DNA of 6,331 bases from Actinomycetes bacterium (GTDB taxonomy: Bacteria > Actinomycetota > Acidimicrobiia > Acidimicrobiales > Acidimicrobiaceae). The translations under genes were made by a program, and so were the position numbers. The DNA is taken from contig JAJYFX010000115.1 in assembly GCA_021785315.1 (NCBI GenBank), positions 1 to 6,331 on the forward strand, written 5' to 3'. A model generated the notes under the pieces. That model ran no database searches. It worked only from the letters and a program-made list of their open reading frames with translations, and was not told the origin of the DNA. Positions 6,214 to 6,331 of the stretch are shown here, one piece after another. Numbering within the stretch: the first letter of the stretch is position 1; every line of letters starts with the position of its first letter.

Positions 6214-6331
6214 AACAGTTGGAGAAATTCGAAGATCTCCTAACGATCATCAGGCGAGGTTCCAGGATCGTCATTCATTCCGCCGCAGCTGAACCTCGCT
6301 GGTTGGAAGAGGAGCTTGCGACCTGGGGTCC
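6210..6331 (+). CDS. Probable acetyl-CoA hydrolase/CoA-transferase, 5' end only
   Basis: A reading frame opens at GTG 6210 and stays open for 40 codons to the window edge. It has an SD and a 4-nt overlap with the preceding stop. The peptide begins MKQLEKFEDLLTIIRRGS and continues RIVIHSAAAEPRWLEEELA. A short helix followed by I-[RK]-x-G-x-[RK]-[IV]-x-[IV]-H/x-x-[AG]-A-x-x-P and a helix is how acetyl-CoA hydrolases and 4-hydroxybutyrate-type CoA-transferases begin (Pfam acetyl-CoA hydrolase/transferase N-terminal family). Such an enzyme would move CoA between acetyl-CoA and an acid, either activating a substrate or recovering CoA from a product. The catalytic glutamate and most of the protein lie beyond the window, so the family call rests on about 40 residues and the operon context. 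Confidence 0.6.
   Translation, partial: MKQLEKFEDLLTIIRRGSRIVIHSAAAEPRWLEEELATWG

Noticed and set aside
6071..6292. Forward 73-aa reading frame across the end of dehydrogenase copy 2
   Set aside because: It is out of frame within a well-supported gene, lacks an SD, and conflicts with the GTG-started frame that shows CoA-transferase similarity.

Overview
The window is a gap-free, single-strand (+) bacterial operon fragment devoted to acyl-CoA catabolism. Base composition looks moderate, somewhat above 50% GC by eye. Most genes have clear Shine-Dalgarno (SD) sequences, two probably start at TTG or GTG, and spacing is tight (12 to 53 nt, one 4-nt overlap). I see no promoter, terminator, RNA gene, mobile element, repeat or CRISPR array, and no gene-free stretch longer than about 60 nt. 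The sequence does not identify the taxon. The gene set is the kind carried by bacteria that activate aromatic or cyclic carboxylic acids to CoA thioesters and degrade them by ring opening and beta-oxidation.

Layout from left to right: (1) the 3' end of a phenylacetate-CoA ligase (PaaK)-type acyl-CoA ligase, cut by the left edge; (2) a 70-aa protein of unknown function with a strong SD; (3) a 283-aa amidohydrolase-2-type TIM-barrel protein lacking most of the usual metal ligands; (4) a short-chain 3-hydroxyacyl-CoA dehydrogenase, best read from a TTG start; (5) a complete thiolase with the Cys/His/Cys active site; (6) and (7) two different crotonase-fold enoyl-CoA hydratases; (8) a second, more canonical 3-hydroxyacyl-CoA dehydrogenase; (9) the first 40 codons of a probable acetyl-CoA hydrolase/CoA-transferase, starting at a GTG that overlaps the previous stop and cut by the right edge.

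Inferred pathway: the ligase (or the CoA-transferase) makes a CoA thioester, hydratases and dehydrogenases carry out hydration and oxidation, and the thiolase releases acetyl-CoA. Two hydratases and two dehydrogenases beside one thiolase suggest two different intermediates, for example a cyclic acyl-CoA and its ring-opened product. The amidohydrolase-like protein and the 70-aa protein are the parts ordinary beta-oxidation does not explain, and they are the best candidates for new biochemistry. The substrate cannot be read from the sequence.
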